NCBI GenBank assembly: GCA_963853835.1
Contig: OY970829.1
Span: 6,182,446 to 6,246,445 of the forward strand
Direction: 5' to 3'
DNA from: Calendula officinalis
Lineage: Eukaryota; Streptophyta; Magnoliopsida; Asterales; Asteraceae
Length of the DNA: 64,000 nt
Shown: one piece after another, positions 34,304 through 44,399 of the stretch
How the letters are laid out: each line of letters begins with the position of its first letter
How positions within the stretch are numbered: the stretch's first letter is position 1
Made by a program: the position numbers and the translations under genes
Notes under the pieces: model-generated
The model's database searches: none
What the model saw: only the letters and a program-made list of their open reading frames with translations
Told to the model about the DNA's origin: nothing

Positions 34304-37300
34304 GTGCAGAGCATTCAGATCCCAGAAGAAGGAAGAACATGGCATATTGATAGTGGATGCTCAAGGCACGTGACTGGAAATCTACAAATTCTTAAAGATT
34401 TCAAGTTATTTGATGGAGGATATGTGGCATTTGGTGAGAATCCACAGGGAGGTAAGATTACAGGTAAAGGTACTGTTACCAATGGCAAAATTACCTTTGA
34501 TGATGTATTTTATGTAGCTGAACTAAAATACAATCTAGTCAGTGTGTCTCAAGTTTGTGATAAAAAGAACAAAATTCTTTTCACAGACATTGAGTGCATC
34601 ATTCTTTCTCCTGATTTTATTATAGATGAAAAATATGTTGTTTTAAGAACTCCAAGGAGAAACAATGTGTATTGCCTGGATATAGGGGGAGAACTCATTT
34701 CTTCAAATGAGGTCAACTGCTTTATATCCAAGGCAAACACCACTGAATCAGAACTATGGCATAGAAGGATGTGTCACACTAATTTTAAAAACATGAACAA
34801 TTTAGTAAAAAGAAATCTGGTCATTGGACTACCTCAAAAACAATTCATGTGTGATCATCACTGTGTTGCATGCCTAAAAGGTAAACAACACAAGACTTCT
34901 CATAAGTCCAAAACTGTGAACTCTATTTCTGTTCCTTTACAGCTCTTACATATGGACCTTTTTGGACCTACAAATGTAATGAGTATTGGAAAGAAACAAT
35001 ATTATCTTGTTATTACTGATGACTTTTCCAGATATACATGGGTTTTCTTTCTCAGGACAAAGGATGAAACAAGTGAACTCATAAAGAACTTAATTGTCAA
35101 ACTGGAGAACACATCTGATCAAAAAGTTAAAGCCATAAGATGTGATAATGGCACAGAATTTAAAAATGCTAACTTAATTAACTTTTGTGATTTTAAAGGT
35201 ATTGACAGGCAATACAGCTCACCTAGAACTCCACAACAAAATGGTGTAGCTGAAAGAAGAAATAGAACAATCATAGAAGCAGCAAGATCAATGCTAGCAG
35301 ACTCAAAATTACCAATTACTTTTTGGGCTGAAGCTGTTAATACTGCCTGTTATGTTCAGAACAGAGTATTAATAGTAAAGCCACATTTTAAAACACCTTA
35401 TGAACTTTTTAATAAAAGAAAACCTTCTATAAGCTTTTTGAAATCATTTGGTTGTCCTTGTACTATTCTGATTACAAGAGAACAAATTGGTAAATTTGAC
35501 TGCAAAGCTGATGATGGAATCTTTGTAGGATACTCTACTCAAAGCAAATCATACAGAGTATTCAACAAGAGATTAAGGATAATTGAAGAAAGCATCAATG
35601 TATCCTTTAATGAAAATGTACCTAATGAACAAGGAAATGGTCCAGATTGGCTATTTGACATAGACAATCTAACCAAATCTTTTAATTCTAACATGGATTT
35701 CAATGCAGGCAATTCAATTTGTCACACTCAAAAGGAAGCAACATCATATGTTAATACTGGTCAAGAGGAGATGAGATACATTGTAGTTAATACTGCTCCA
35801 ATAGTTAATACTGATGTCAGTAATAACTCAAGTTCTGGAACCAGTAGTAACTCTGAGAATGAGGACAGTAGTAATTCAAATACTACCGGCGCCAGTAATA
35901 GTTCTCAAAATACTACTGGTCCCAACAATAACCTAGATTCTCAAGATACTACTGATACCCGTAACAACAACAATACTACTGATCTCAATGAAGACAATAG
36001 CAGTAGTAACTCTGACCAAGATGATGATGAACCAAACTTCAATAACAATGAAGGATCACTAGAAGAACAACTGCCTGAGACAAATGAGTCCAATCTTGAA
36101 AATCAACTAGTAGTTGATAAAACTACAACCACAAGGACTCAGAAAAACCATCCATTAGACCTTGTTCTAAGTGATGTTAACTCACCACTACAAACAAGAA
36201 GCAAATTAAATAAAAGCCTAACTGCAAACATGTGTAATATAAGTTTAATTGCTAATGAATGTATGTTTGAATGCTTTCTGTCTCAGGATGAACCAAAGAA
36301 AATCCAACAAGCAATGAAGGACTCAAACTGGATTGAGGCAATGCAAGAAGAACTCCTTCAATTTAAGTTACAAGCTGTTTGGACACTTGTACCTCTACCC
36401 AAAGGAAAAAGAGCCATTGGAACAAGATGGATCTTCAGAAACAAGAAAGATGAAAGAGGTATAGTGATCAAGAACAAAGCCAGACTTGTAGCCCAAGGAT
36501 ACACTCAAGAAGAAGGAATAGACTATGATGAAGTATATGCTCATGTTGCTATAATTGAAGCCATAAGAATATTTCTAGCATATGCTTCATTCAAGAAATT
36601 CAAAGTCTATCAAATGGATGTGAAGAGTGCATTTCTATATGGGAAGATTGAAGAAGAGGTCTATGTATGCCAACCTCCAGGTTTTGAAGATCCAAAACAT
36701 GGTGACTATGTGTTCAAACTAGATAAAGCTCTGTATGGCCTACATCAGGCACCAAGAGCATGGTATGACACATTATCATCATACCTATTGACGAACAACT
36801 TTAAAAGAGGAGCCATTGACAAAACTTTGTTTACAAAGAAAGTCAAAGATGATATACTACTGGTACAAATTTATGTAGATGATATCATCTTTGGCTCAAC
36901 CAATGATTTATTATGCAAAGAATTTGAAGAACTGATGCAGATTAAATTCAAGATGAGCTCTATGGGTCCAATGAACTTCTTCCTTGGACTCCAAGTCAAT
37001 CAAAGAACATATGGTATTTTGATAAATCAATCAAAATATGTCAAAGACATCTTGGAGAAATTTGATTTGAAAGACAGTAAGAGTGCAAGTACACCAATGG
37101 AAACACACAAACACCTACATCCTGATGTTGAGGGGGAGGATGTAGATGAACACTTATATAGATCAATGATAGGCTCTTTGATGTACTTAACTGCATCAAG
37201 ACCTGACATTATGTATAGTGTTTGTGTGTGTGCAAGATATCAAGCAAGACCTAAAGAATTACACCTGCAAGCTGTCAAAAGAATTTCCAGATACTTGAAA

Positions 37301-37816
37301 GGCAAACCATCACTAGGTCTATGGTATCCACATGATTCACCCTTTGAACTCATAGCCTACACAGATAGTGACTATGGAGGTGAATGTCAAGACAGAAAGT
37401 CCACTACTGGTGGATGTCAATTCTTTGGATCAAGACTGGTGTCATGGCAATGCAAGAAGCAAACAAATGTATCAACATCAACTGCTGAAGCAGAGTATGT
37501 AGCTGCATCTGCTTGTTGTGCTCAAGTACTCTGGATTCAAAACCAGCTTCTAGACTTTGGTATCTCTATCCTTAAAACTCCTATTTTTATTGATAATCAA
37601 AGTGCTATTAGTATTGTGAACAATCCAGTAAAACACTCAAAAACTAAACACATTGAAATAAGATTTCACTTTATAAGAGATTGTAATGAAAAGAAATTAA
37701 TCAAAGTAGTTAAAATCCATACTGATGATCAATTAGCAGATCTTTTTACAAAAGCATTTGATGTAGGAAGATTCAACTTCTTGGTTAGCAGTATTGGAAT
37801 GATTTTGATAAATTAA
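34304..37816 (+). CDS. Copia polyprotein (protease, integrase, RT, RNase H), 1170 aa, open
   Basis: Protease DSG lies at residues 16-18 (WHIDSGCSRHVTG). The GAG-pre-integrase zinc motif (LWHRRMCHTN ... CVACLKGK) is near residues 150-200. The integrase core shows the three acidic positions in HMDLFGP, RCDNGTEF and NGVAERRNRT. A long Asn/Ser/Thr-rich linker (about 500-600) is full of decamer-encoded TTG/TTD and SSN. RT begins around residue 690, and YVDD lies at 36872-36883. RNase H has YTDSDYGG and STAEAEYVA, and the tail reads HIEIRFHFIRD. The block usually read DEV(F/Y)APVARIEAIR is here DEVYAHVAIIEAIR, so two conserved residues are changed. No stop or frameshift is visible, but gag is broken and the 3' LTR absent, so the copy is not autonomous. 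Confidence 0.92.
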   Translation: MQSIQIPEEGRTWHIDSGCSRHVTGNLQILKDFKLFDGGYVAFGENPQGGKITGKGTVTNGKITFDDVFYVAELKYNLVSVSQVCDKKNKILFTDIECIILSPDFIIDEKYVVLRTPRRNNVYCLDIGGELISSNEVNCFISKANTTESELWHRRMCHTNFKNMNNLVKRNLVIGLPQKQFMCDHHCVACLKGKQHKTSHKSKTVNSISVPLQLLHMDLFGPTNVMSIGKKQYYLVITDDFSRYTWVFFLRTKDETSELIKNLIVKLENTSDQKVKAIRCDNGTEFKNANLINFCDFKGIDRQYSSPRTPQQNGVAERRNRTIIEAARSMLADSKLPITFWAEAVNTACYVQNRVLIVKPHFKTPYELFNKRKPSISFLKSFGCPCTILITREQIGKFDCKADDGIFVGYSTQSKSYRVFNKRLRIIEESINVSFNENVPNEQGNGPDWLFDIDNLTKSFNSNMDFNAGNSICHTQKEATSYVNTGQEEMRYIVVNTAPIVNTDVSNNSSSGTSSNSENEDSSNSNTTGASNSSQNTTGPNNNLDSQDTTDTRNNNNTTDLNEDNSSSNSDQDDDEPNFNNNEGSLEEQLPETNESNLENQLVVDKTTTTRTQKNHPLDLVLSDVNSPLQTRSKLNKSLTANMCNISLIANECMFECFLSQDEPKKIQQAMKDSNWIEAMQEELLQFKLQAVWTLVPLPKGKRAIGTRWIFRNKKDERGIVIKNKARLVAQGYTQEEGIDYDEVYAHVAIIEAIRIFLAYASFKKFKVYQMDVKSAFLYGKIEEEVYVCQPPGFEDPKHGDYVFKLDKALYGLHQAPRAWYDTLSSYLLTNNFKRGAIDKTLFTKKVKDDILLVQIYVDDIIFGSTNDLLCKEFEELMQIKFKMSSMGPMNFFLGLQVNQRTYGILINQSKYVKDILEKFDLKDSKSASTPMETHKHLHPDVEGEDVDEHLYRSMIGSLMYLTASRPDIMYSVCVCARYQARPKELHLQAVKRISRYLKGKPSLGLWYPHDSPFELIAYTDSDYGGECQDRKSTTGGCQFFGSRLVSWQCKKQTNVSTSTAEAEYVAASACCAQVLWIQNQLLDFGISILKTPIFIDNQSAISIVNNPVKHSKTKHIEIRFHFIRDCNEKKLIKVVKIHTDDQLADLFTKAFDVGRFNFLVSSIGMILIN

Positions 37817-38238
37817 AATCTCACTTAAAATCATGTGTAAAGTTATTGTTGTAAAATATTATTTATTTACTTAAGTGTTTTACTACTGGTATATTTGTAT
37901 TACTGGTGTGTAGGCATGTGCACAAAATACTACTGGTAGTTAAATACTACTGGTGTGTATAGGTTCACACAAATACTACTGGTAAGTCAGTACTACTGGT
38001 ATTCACATATACTACTGGTCTTGTGTGTTAGTGGTTACTACTGATGTCCATAGTTACTACTGATGTCAAAATCCTTAGTCACTACTGATGTTAGTAGATA
38101 CTACTGACGTTTTACTACTGATATCTTATTTACTACTGGTCTTTCAGAATCACAATTACCAAACTAACCCCCATGAAAATAACTGTTATGTTATGATTCG
38201 AATGGCATTTTAGTCATTTTGCAGGTTAAATCGAAAGA
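37817..38238 (+). repeat. Noncoding spacer packed with TACTACTGRT decamers
   Basis: At least twelve near-exact copies of TACTACTG(G/A)T occur between 37880 and 38145, spaced 15-35 bp apart and all in the plus orientation. The first half uses GGT and the second mostly GAT. The spacer separates pol from the promoter-like region of the extra ORF. Confidence 0.85.
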
Positions 38239-38376
38239 TATAAAAGGCGGCAGCCGATTAGTTTAGCATTATCTTCACTTCGATTTGCTAAATCCTCTCG
38301 ATAAACCCTAGCTTACGATCAAAAACCCTAAGTCAGTAACAAAAGACGTACATCTTTCTCTCAAAATCAACATCAA
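38239..38376 (+). promoter_or_regulatory. Promoter-like region and leader of the extra ORF
   Basis: TATAAAAGG at 38239-38247 is an excellent plant TATA box. It is followed about 130 bp later by the ATG, with a leader that reads like a plant 5' UTR (tctcgataaaccctagctta, caaaaaccctaag, ctttctctcaaaatc). Placement between pol and the extra ORF suggests that the ORF may have its own transcript. No transcript evidence is available here. Confidence 0.55.
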
Positions 38377-40350
38377 ATGGCAACTCTACAATCTCTGGAT
38401 GTGCAAACCGATCTCAAATATTCCGAATTTCACAATATGTATGCCTTCCTAAAGAATCCCGACGGAACAAAAGATTTTCGTCCAATAGTCAAATTTTTGA
38501 GAAATTCGTATATACAGTTTGCGTTAACTGTAAAACCAAAATCATATCAACAGCACTTGGTGGATTTCTGGACCAATAATGAACAAACAGAAGGAACAAC
38601 CATATCCATGATCAAATCAAAAGTAGATGGAAAGCATATAACAGTCACAGAACAATCAATTCGACACCATCTACAATTACACGATGATTCAGGTATGTTT
38701 ACTCTTCCTAAGGAATACATTGCTGAAATTTTACAAAAAATGGGTTATGAGGGAAGACTGAATATAGTAACCTTTCAAAAGGGTCTTCTCTCCCCACAAT
38801 GGAAATTTTTAGTACATACTATTCAGCATTGTATTTCTCCTAAACGAAGTACTTGGAATGAGTTTAATAAGGCAATAGCCTCTGCTGTTGTCTGTTTATG
38901 CACAGACCAAGTATTTAATTTTTCTCAAATGATTTTTGAAGGTATGTTGGGAAATCTTAGCTCTTCTAAATTTTTAATGTATCCCAGATTTCTACAACAT
39001 ATCATAAATTGTGAAGTACAAAACTTGTCAACTCCTAAAAACATTTTCATACTACCTGAGTTGAACAAGAAAGTTTTCTCAAATATGAGAAAACAATTTA
39101 AATTTTCGGGCAAGGAAACCCCTCTGTTTCCAAATATGGTCAAAGATCAAACTCTTATTGGAGAGGGTTCAACCATTGATTCAACCCAAGTTGAACCTCA
39201 ACCCACTCCATCACCCCCAAATACAGCCCAAACATCACCCCAAACAGCTACTCAATCACCCACTAACATAGAAGTCCTGAATGTGTCCCAGGAACTTGAC
39301 TTAAATCTGCAGAGTGCTACTCTTCACTCTGTGGAAGACCTACCAGACAAAACCCAAAATATTTCCACTATTTACAAAAGAAAGAAATCTTTAAAGGACA
39401 CCAGGGGACACATTGAGTCAAACCCCAGGCTCCAAGAGTTGTCCTCCAAGGAGGAGAGAGGACATGAGGCGAGGGCTTTCACTACTGATGCCCCAAAGGT
39501 GGGTGCACAGGACAGTGAAAACATCATTAGGACTCAGACCTTGGCAACTTTGAGTGATGACTCATTTGAGGAGTTACTCAAAGGACCCCGGTGCCAAGAA
39601 ACCACAAGGGGGGGCATCTCTGCTTCTTCTAGGAAGAAGAGGATGTCTAAAAGACCTAATGAATCACCAAGAAGTGATGAGGGCAGACCTATGGATTTGA
39701 CGGATAGGATGGAAAACCTTCAAACCAATGTACCTGTTAGTGAGCCCGATGATCTTGCTAGATGGAGTGAGGGCAGTATTAAAACAAAACAATTGACGGA
39801 TAAAGTGGATTCTCTTGAATCCACTGTACAAGATTGTCTCAAGTATCTTACAAATCAAGGGAAAACTATGGCTGCAATGAAAAGACATATGAACACCATC
39901 AACAAAAGAATGAGATTCTATGAGCAAAGGCTTCATCAACAAACTAAAATCATCAGAAAATTAAAGAAGAAGATTGATGATAGTGAGGTTCCACCAGTTG
40001 AGCTCATTAAGGGGGAGAAGGATAACATACAAACCATGATTGATGAATCAATTGCAGCAGCAGCGTCCTCTCTCTTAAATTTAAAAGAAACTACTGTTGA
40101 TGAAGGCCCAGAAATGATGGTTACTGAAGATGAGCCAATTACTACTGCTCCTATGGAAGATCAAGCTGAAAAAGAAGTATCAGTAGTAAAACCTACTACT
40201 GATATCATAGCAGTAGTAAATGAAGAAACGGCAGCAAACACTACTGATGCCCTATCAGTAGTAATCTCTGAAGACATACCAGCAGTAACTACCTTAGTTA
40301 CTACTGATGACATTATTGAGCTGCCACCACTATTAAGACTTTTAAAATAA
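38377..40350 (+). CDS. Extra ORF of the copia element (657 aa), C-terminus truncated
   Basis: An uninterrupted ORF starts at the ATG after the leader. Residues about 1-220 form a compact conserved-looking domain (FRPIVKFLRNSYIQFAL, then VTEQSIRHHLQLHDDSG, LLSPQWKFLVHTIQHCIS, FLMYPRFLQHIIN). From memory the same type of protein accompanies copia elements in daisy-family genomes. I do not know its function. Residues 230-440 are low-complexity Pro/Thr/Ser. Residues about 440-540 form a coiled coil (LTDKVDSLESTVQDCLKYL, YEQRLHQQTKIIRKLKKKI). The tail is acidic, with decamer-encoded TTD/SVV repeats. No signal peptide or membrane segment is visible, so it is not an obvious envelope-like protein. 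The last few codons (RLLK) come from the flanking 630-bp repeat, so the native end is lost. Confidence 0.75.
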   Translation: MATLQSLDVQTDLKYSEFHNMYAFLKNPDGTKDFRPIVKFLRNSYIQFALTVKPKSYQQHLVDFWTNNEQTEGTTISMIKSKVDGKHITVTEQSIRHHLQLHDDSGMFTLPKEYIAEILQKMGYEGRLNIVTFQKGLLSPQWKFLVHTIQHCISPKRSTWNEFNKAIASAVVCLCTDQVFNFSQMIFEGMLGNLSSSKFLMYPRFLQHIINCEVQNLSTPKNIFILPELNKKVFSNMRKQFKFSGKETPLFPNMVKDQTLIGEGSTIDSTQVEPQPTPSPPNTAQTSPQTATQSPTNIEVLNVSQELDLNLQSATLHSVEDLPDKTQNISTIYKRKKSLKDTRGHIESNPRLQELSSKEERGHEARAFTTDAPKVGAQDSENIIRTQTLATLSDDSFEELLKGPRCQETTRGGISASSRKKRMSKRPNESPRSDEGRPMDLTDRMENLQTNVPVSEPDDLARWSEGSIKTKQLTDKVDSLESTVQDCLKYLTNQGKTMAAMKRHMNTINKRMRFYEQRLHQQTKIIRKLKKKIDDSEVPPVELIKGEKDNIQTMIDESIAAAASSLLNLKETTVDEGPEMMVTEDEPITTAPMEDQAEKEVSVVKPTTDIIAVVNEETAANTTDALSVVISEDIPAVTTLVTTDDIIELPPLLRLLK

Positions 40351-40960
40351 TTATTAGTAAATAATTATGAGTAATAAACTCATGTATGGTTTTTTATAAA
40401 TATGATTAATAAATTAATATAATGAAAAATATAATAAAAACCAAATTCTCCAAATTGTTATATCAAAGGATTCCTGACGTAACAAATTGTTATATATAAA
40501 AAGAAAAAAAAAACTCAAAATAATTAAGTCAAATAAATGGTAGAAGTTCAAAAACATTTGACGTTACCTTTTAACTTTACTATATAAACATATGTTTCGA
40601 AGTTCAAACTCACAACTCCACTAACAATATACTTACTGATTTGTTTTCAATATAAACAAGTTGTCAACACTTCTTACAATATGGATCATTTTTTCAATGA
40701 ACAAGTTATCAACGATTTTCTCAAGTCGCCAAAAGTATGAATGTAACATTTAGTAATTACTTTTTTAATTACTAATATGAATGATTTGTTTTGATTTAGT
40801 TATTGTTCTTATGATTTGTTAAAGTTTATGATTCATTTGTGTTCCTATGTTGTTATTTTTAGAGTTTAGTTTTATGAAGTTGATTATGATTTTTATTAGT
40901 GGGTCATGTTTTTGAATTTTTTATTGATTATGTATGTTTATAATAAAACTAATAAACACA
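40331..40960. repeat. 630-bp AT-rich repeat unit A
   Basis: It begins tattaagacttttaaaataa and runs to the next start of the same words at 40961. Shared internal words with unit B include 'ggtagaagttcaaa', 'aacaagttgtcaacac', 'tctcaagtcgccaaa' and 'gattcatttgtgttcctatg'. No credible protein is encoded. It forms the junction with the truncated copia ORF. Confidence 0.8.
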
Positions 40961-41945
40961 TATTAAGACTTTTTAAATAATTATTAGTAAATGATTATAA
41001 GTAATAAACTCATGTATAGTTTGTTATAAATATGATTAATAAATAAATATAACAAAAATAAAATAAAAACCAAATCCACCAAATTGTTATATCAAAGGAA
41101 TCCTAACGGAACAAATAGTTATATATGATAGGCCAAAAAAAAAAAACCTTAAATAATTAAGTCAAATAAATGGTAGAAGTTCAAATAGTTTAACGTTACC
41201 TTTTAAGTTTAATGTATAAACATATGTTTCGAAGTTCACCCTCACAACTTCATTAACAATATACTTTCTGATTTATCTTCAATATAAACAAGTTGTCAAC
41301 ACTCCTTACAATATGGATCAAGATTTGAATGAGCAAGTTATTAACAGTTTTCTCAAGTCGCCAAAGGCATAAATGTAGCATTTAGTAATTACCTTTTTAA
41401 TTACTAATATGAATTATTTGTTTTGATTTAGTTATTGTTCTTATGATTTGTTAAAGTGTATTGTAACACCCGTATTTTTAAAACATCGTTTAAATCCTTT
41501 AAAATACATTTTCCCAATATCTGACATATTGTCCAAAATACAGTTTAACAAAAACTTTAAAACTTATATCAGAGTTTACAAAAATACGGTGTCACCGAGT
41601 ATATCAAAACCATAGGCAACGGGATCTACCTACTAGCTCCCGAACTAAACATCTCTAGGCCACTTCTAGTGCAACCTTCTACCACTTCAACCTGTACCTG
41701 AGTACATAGCCACAAAACAAACGTAGTACGTGAGACAAAATAGTCTCGTGAGATACATGGGTTTTAGACCCCAATAATAGACATTTCATAATTATATAAA
41801 CATATATATACAAACTACATAAATAGTCACTCTTTTGCGACTCTAGCTACTTTGCTTTCCTAGCAAACAAATCTAGTACCTAGACATATAGGTACCATAA
41901 ACCCAATCATATCTAGTACATAAACATATATGTACTAGAAGCATC

Positions 41946-42532
41946 AACCTGTCTAATACATAAACATATATGGATTAGAACCTAGCATACCTAGTACCAA
42001 ACATATGCGTACTAGAAGCTCCTGTGTGCTTAGTGTATAAACATATATACACTCGGTGTATAAACATATATACCACCGTCCAGTGACCGGGGGTCCCCCG
42101 CGTCACCACCATCTATCTCTTACCGTAACCTAACAGTTACAACATATCTAATACATAAACATATATGTATTAGAACATAACATACCTAGTACCAAACATA
42201 TGCGTACTAGAAGCACCCGTGTGCTTAGTGTATAAACATATATACACTCGGTGTATAAACACATATACCACCGTCCAGTGACCGGGGGTTCCCCGCGTCA
42301 CCACCATCTATCTCTTACCGTAACCTAACAGTTACAACATATCTAATACATAAACATATATGTATTAGAACATAACATACCTAGTACCAAACATATGCGT
42401 ACTAGAAGCACCCGTGTGCTTAGTGTATAAACATATATACACTCGGTATATAAACACATATACCACCGTCCAGTGACCGGGGGTTCCCCGCGTCACCACC
42501 ATCTATCTCTTACCATAACCTAACAGTTATGA
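41946..42532. repeat. 195-bp tandem repeat, three copies
   Basis: Units start at about 41946, 42141 and 42336. Each holds 'taatacataaacatatatg', 'cctagtaccaaacatatgcg', 'gtgtataaacatatatacac' and 'accaccgtccagtgaccggg'. The repeat lies inside the solo LTR. Copies two and three are nearly identical, and the first is more diverged. Confidence 0.88.
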
Positions 42533-43694
42533 CAGTCAAAGCCTTCGGCTATCACATCCAACATCAAACAAGTTAGTCATCTAATACTAACGACATATAA
42601 TTAGTTCATCACAGTGTGAACGTACATGTATGGTCCCATGGACCCGATCATAAGCAACCACAGTTACTTCTACATCTATGAACCCTATGAGGTCCATGCT
42701 TACTTTATACATAAGATACATTTCTTATTTATCGATAACATAATACTTTTATCTATTCCTTGACTATAATAGACAATTATTACTAGTCACATCATATTCT
42801 TTCTCATATATACTCGTTCTTTACTTTTATTAGTATATCTTACCAATAGGTACTCATTACTATAAAATCATTCCCAATTGCTTTACTAATACATATTTAT
42901 TAATAAAGGCTCCGTATACATTCTCTTAATCAATTACTTCATTATTATTGTTCATTAACATAGATTCCAACATACTTGAATCTATCATAATTTACTTCAA
43001 ATTCATCAATCATACTAGACACATTCTAGTATCACATTCTACATACTTTCATACATTTTCAACTACTATCTTTATCAAAATAATTGTTAATAAAGACTGA
43101 TGCAATATCATATGTACTTTCAAAATTAATTGCTATGTACCCAGTTTAAAAGTCTCATGTACTCACCTTAGCAATAAAGTGCTCCAACCGTATTCTTTAC
43201 GTCAGTTTCCTTGCTCCAACAATCAATCAACTTTCCAAGGCTTCACCAAAAGCCTAATACAACAATCACAAGGTCATCAACATCACATTCTACTACCAAT
43301 GTATCCATCTATCACTAGATGCCATCCATTAACATTTTCCCCCAATTATGGTGATTTACCAAACCCTAGGTTTAACCAACCCTTAAGATTCTTACAAATC
43401 GTAACCATGCACTTGTTTCCTTTGATAACATACCATCTATTAAGTGTATACATCACTTATATCACCATAATCCATAACCCAAATAGCTAGGGCTTCAAAC
43501 CCATACACCCAAATACATAGATCTTAAGCTACAAAGATCAAAGAGTGAAGATATACCTCTAATCTTCAACTAGGAGTGAAATCTATCAAAGATTTGAGAA
43601 GAAATCAACCAAGATCTGCACTTGAGCTCCAAAATCGCCAAAAGGAAGAACTAGGGTTTGAAAATAGCACAAATGGCTGAAAACCCGATTTTTA

Positions 43695-43925
43695 ATGTTC
43701 TGATCGGAAGAGCTCGCGCCCCGCTCGCGCCGAGCTCGCGTCGCGAAGAGACGCGGATCTGCCCGTTAGTTGCCGATTTTACCAGACTTCGCGCCCGGCT
43801 CGCGCCTGGCTCGCGCCGCGAAGTCGACGCGAAGTCGACGCGAGATGCTCGCGTTCCAGCTCTGGTCCCTCTGCTCAACCTCGCGTTTCGCTCGCGCCTG
43901 TCTCGCGCCGCGAACTCGCCTGTGC
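43695..43925. repeat. CpG-dense block of GCTCGCGCC words in the solo LTR
   Basis: About 230 bp are filled with variants of 'ggctcgcgcc', 'gcgaagtcgacgcg' and 'tctcgcgccgcgaa', in sharp contrast to the AT-rich surroundings. Several overlapping frames of 90-120 aa on both strands are a consequence of the repeat and are not supported as proteins. Confidence 0.8.
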
Positions 43926-44399
43926 AGCAGGGCTGCACTTTTCGGTCTAGGTTTCAACACGGTTTCGTCCATAACTTTCTCATACGGACTCCAAACGACA
44001 CGAAACCAATTCCTACGTGTTTTATATGATTTATCCATAATTATCATATTTTTACATATTTTATTTATTTACAAATTTCGGGTCGTTACATGTATGATTC
44101 ATTTGTGTTCCTATGTTGTTGTTTCTAGAGTTTAGTATTATGAAGTTAATTATGATTTTTATTAGTGGTTTTATGTTATTAAAACTTTCATTTATTATGT
44201 ATGTTTATATTAAAAACTAATAAATACATATTAAGACTTTTAAAATAATTATTATTAAATGATTATGATAAGGCGATTTTATCATTAAAATATATCGTTA
44301 AATGTTATATTCAGAAAATTTCATTGTGTTTCAATTATAATTTTATATGCCAATGAATAGAGGTGTTCAATTATGAGGGTCTAACTTATATTTTATGAA

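Larger units (their letters stand above)
31366..40331 (+). mobile_element. Copia (Sirevirus-like) LTR element with an extra 3' ORF; 3' LTR missing
   Basis: The order is 5' LTR (31366-31985), primer binding site (31988), gag (32072 on), pol (34304-37816), 560 bp of noncoding DNA, then an extra ORF (38377-40350). The pol order protease-integrase-RT-RNase H is that of copia. The DSGCSRH protease box and an additional ORF after pol fit the Sirevirus branch. There is no 3' LTR. Similarity ends at about 40331, where a 630-bp repeat unit starts mid-ORF, so a deletion or recombination removed the right end. A decamer TACTACTGRT is scattered through LTR, coding and noncoding parts. Confidence 0.85.
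41457..44095 (-). mobile_element. Solo LTR (2629 bp) with 5-bp target duplication
   Basis: The LTR spans 41462-44090, from TGTAACACCC to GGTCGTTACA. The direct repeat tgtat flanks it (41457-41461 and 44091-44095), and the empty site can be read in repeat unit A. This is the product expected from recombination between the two LTRs of a full element. End sequences and length match the gypsy-type LTR at 10513, which argues for the same broad group and minus orientation. It contains a 195-bp tandem array and a CpG-dense block. Confidence 0.88.
40961..44228. repeat. 630-bp repeat unit B, split by a solo LTR
   Basis: Removing 41462-44095 leaves 634 bp that align along their whole length with unit A. 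The break is in 'gttaaagtgtat|gattcattt', equivalent to 'gttaaagtttatgattcatt' of unit A. A third copy begins at 44229 and leads into the Helitron-like terminus at 44625, so units A and B probably belong to the same family as the 1-7.5 kb array. Confidence 0.8.

Noticed and set aside
38377..40350. Envelope-like protein
   Set aside because: No signal peptide, membrane segment or fusion-like region is visible.
41946..42532. Regularly spaced repeats that might look like a CRISPR array
   Set aside because: The 195-bp units are contiguous with no unique spacers, lie in a plant LTR, and no cas genes are present.
43651..44135. Four overlapping frames of 93-123 aa on both strands
   Set aside because: They arise from CpG-rich repeats that lack stop codons by composition. 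No motif or start context supports any of them.
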